Shown here: positions 63,661-64,000 of the stretch, one piece after another
How the letters are laid out: each line of letters opens with the position of its first letter
How positions within the stretch are numbered: position 1 is the stretch's first letter
Program-made: the position numbers and the translations under genes
Notes under the pieces: model-generated
Told to the model about the DNA's origin: nothing
Database searches by the model: none
Seen by the model: only the letters and a program-made list of their open reading frames with translations
Assembly: GCF_013283875.1 (NCBI RefSeq)
Contig: NZ_CP054139.1
Span: forward strand, 434,001-498,000
Length of the DNA stretch: 64,000 nucleotides
Direction: 5' to 3'
DNA from: Mucilaginibacter mali
Lineage (GTDB): Bacteria; Bacteroidota; Bacteroidia; Sphingobacteriales; Sphingobacteriaceae

Positions 63661-64000
63661 ATGTCAGATAAACATAAAGTTACCATAGACGGAATAGCCA
63701 TTGAGGTAGATGCCGGAACAAGCATCCTGAATGCCGCGAGGCTGATAGGTGGCGACGTTGTTCCACCTGCTATGTGCTATTACTCTAAACTGGAAGGCAG
63801 CGGCGGTAAATGCCGTACTTGTTTGGTGCAGGTAAGCAAGGGTTCGGAAAAAGACCCGCGCCCTATGCCTAAGCTGGTAGCCAGCTGCCGTACCACCGTA
63901 ATGGATGGTATGGAAGTGAAGAACATCACATCGCCCGAAGTTATTGAGGCGCGCAAAGGTGTGGTGGAGATGCTGCTGATCAATCACCCGCTGGATTGCC
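63661..64000 (+). CDS. nuoG: NADH-quinone oxidoreductase subunit G, N-terminal part
   Basis: 113 codons seen; the gene continues past the window. Starts MSDKHKVTIDGIAIEVDAG, with [2Fe-2S] ligands in VPPAMCYYSKLEGSGGKCRT (cut here) and CLVQVS, then VASCRTTVMDGMEV. This is the ferredoxin-like N-terminus of the iron-sulphur-rich NuoG. Last gene of the visible operon. Confidence 0.93.
   Translation, partial: MSDKHKVTIDGIAIEVDAGTSILNAARLIGGDVVPPAMCYYSKLEGSGGKCRTCLVQVSKGSEKDPRPMPKLVASCRTTVMDGMEVKNITSPEVIEARKGVVEMLLINHPLDC

Noticed and set aside
1..64000. CRISPR array, prophage or defence island
   Set aside because: No array of regular direct repeats with unique spacers, no phage structural genes and no known defence genes were seen; the palindromes are scattered single units.

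Overview
The window looks like chromosomal DNA of a Bacteroidota bacterium, most likely Sphingobacteriaceae (Mucilaginibacter/Pedobacter-like; inference). Supporting signs: a type IX secretion tail on a TIG-repeat protein, many lipoproteins with a Cys directly after the hydrophobic core, an exbB-exbD-exbD-tonB-pstS-TPR cluster, TAnnTTTG promoter boxes, starts without Shine-Dalgarno sequences, a DASH cryptochrome and PL4/GH16/PmoA-like polysaccharide genes.

Layout. 1-9 kb: truncated NPCBM protein, DUF58 protein, AI-2E-type permease, an FN3-like lipoprotein overlapping a 12-TIG-domain T9SS protein, a 58-residue membrane protein, and tsaD. 9-19 kb: a TamB-like giant with an apparent AUU start, GT2 glycosyltransferase, ribBA, an LptF/G permease, a START-like protein and tRNA-Met(CAU). 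19-28.6 kb: oligopeptide-binding lipoprotein, small TonB-dependent receptor, DUF4397 lipoprotein, cryptochrome, one complete IS1182-type element, and metK. The metK leader contains a convincing SAM-II riboswitch. 28.8-40 kb: lipid kinase, SUI1/YciH factor, conserved unknown, J-domain/KTSC protein, GH16, Gfo/Idh/MocA oxidoreductase, PmoA-like protein, AHSA1 protein and PL4 lyase. 40-50.4 kb: tyrS, meaB, an ECF sigma factor, YtcJ-like amidohydrolase, uvrA, nth and DinB. 50.8-58.6 kb: pckA and the TonB energisation cluster. 58.7-64 kb: nuoA-B-C-D-E-F and the start of nuoG.

Most genes are housekeeping. The non-ordinary layer is a dense set of at least six families of dispersed palindromic elements, found in most larger intergenic gaps and in three nuo spacers. 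One family member lies in frame inside uvrA and another forms the C-terminus of nth. The other items most worth testing are the metK riboswitch with a possible anti-P1 strand, a two-copy structured element (about 35.0 and 50.6 kb), a nested palindrome at 42.3-42.6 kb, the AUU start of the TamB gene, and a near-leaderless nuoA. I saw no CRISPR array, prophage, toxin-antitoxin pair or defence system.
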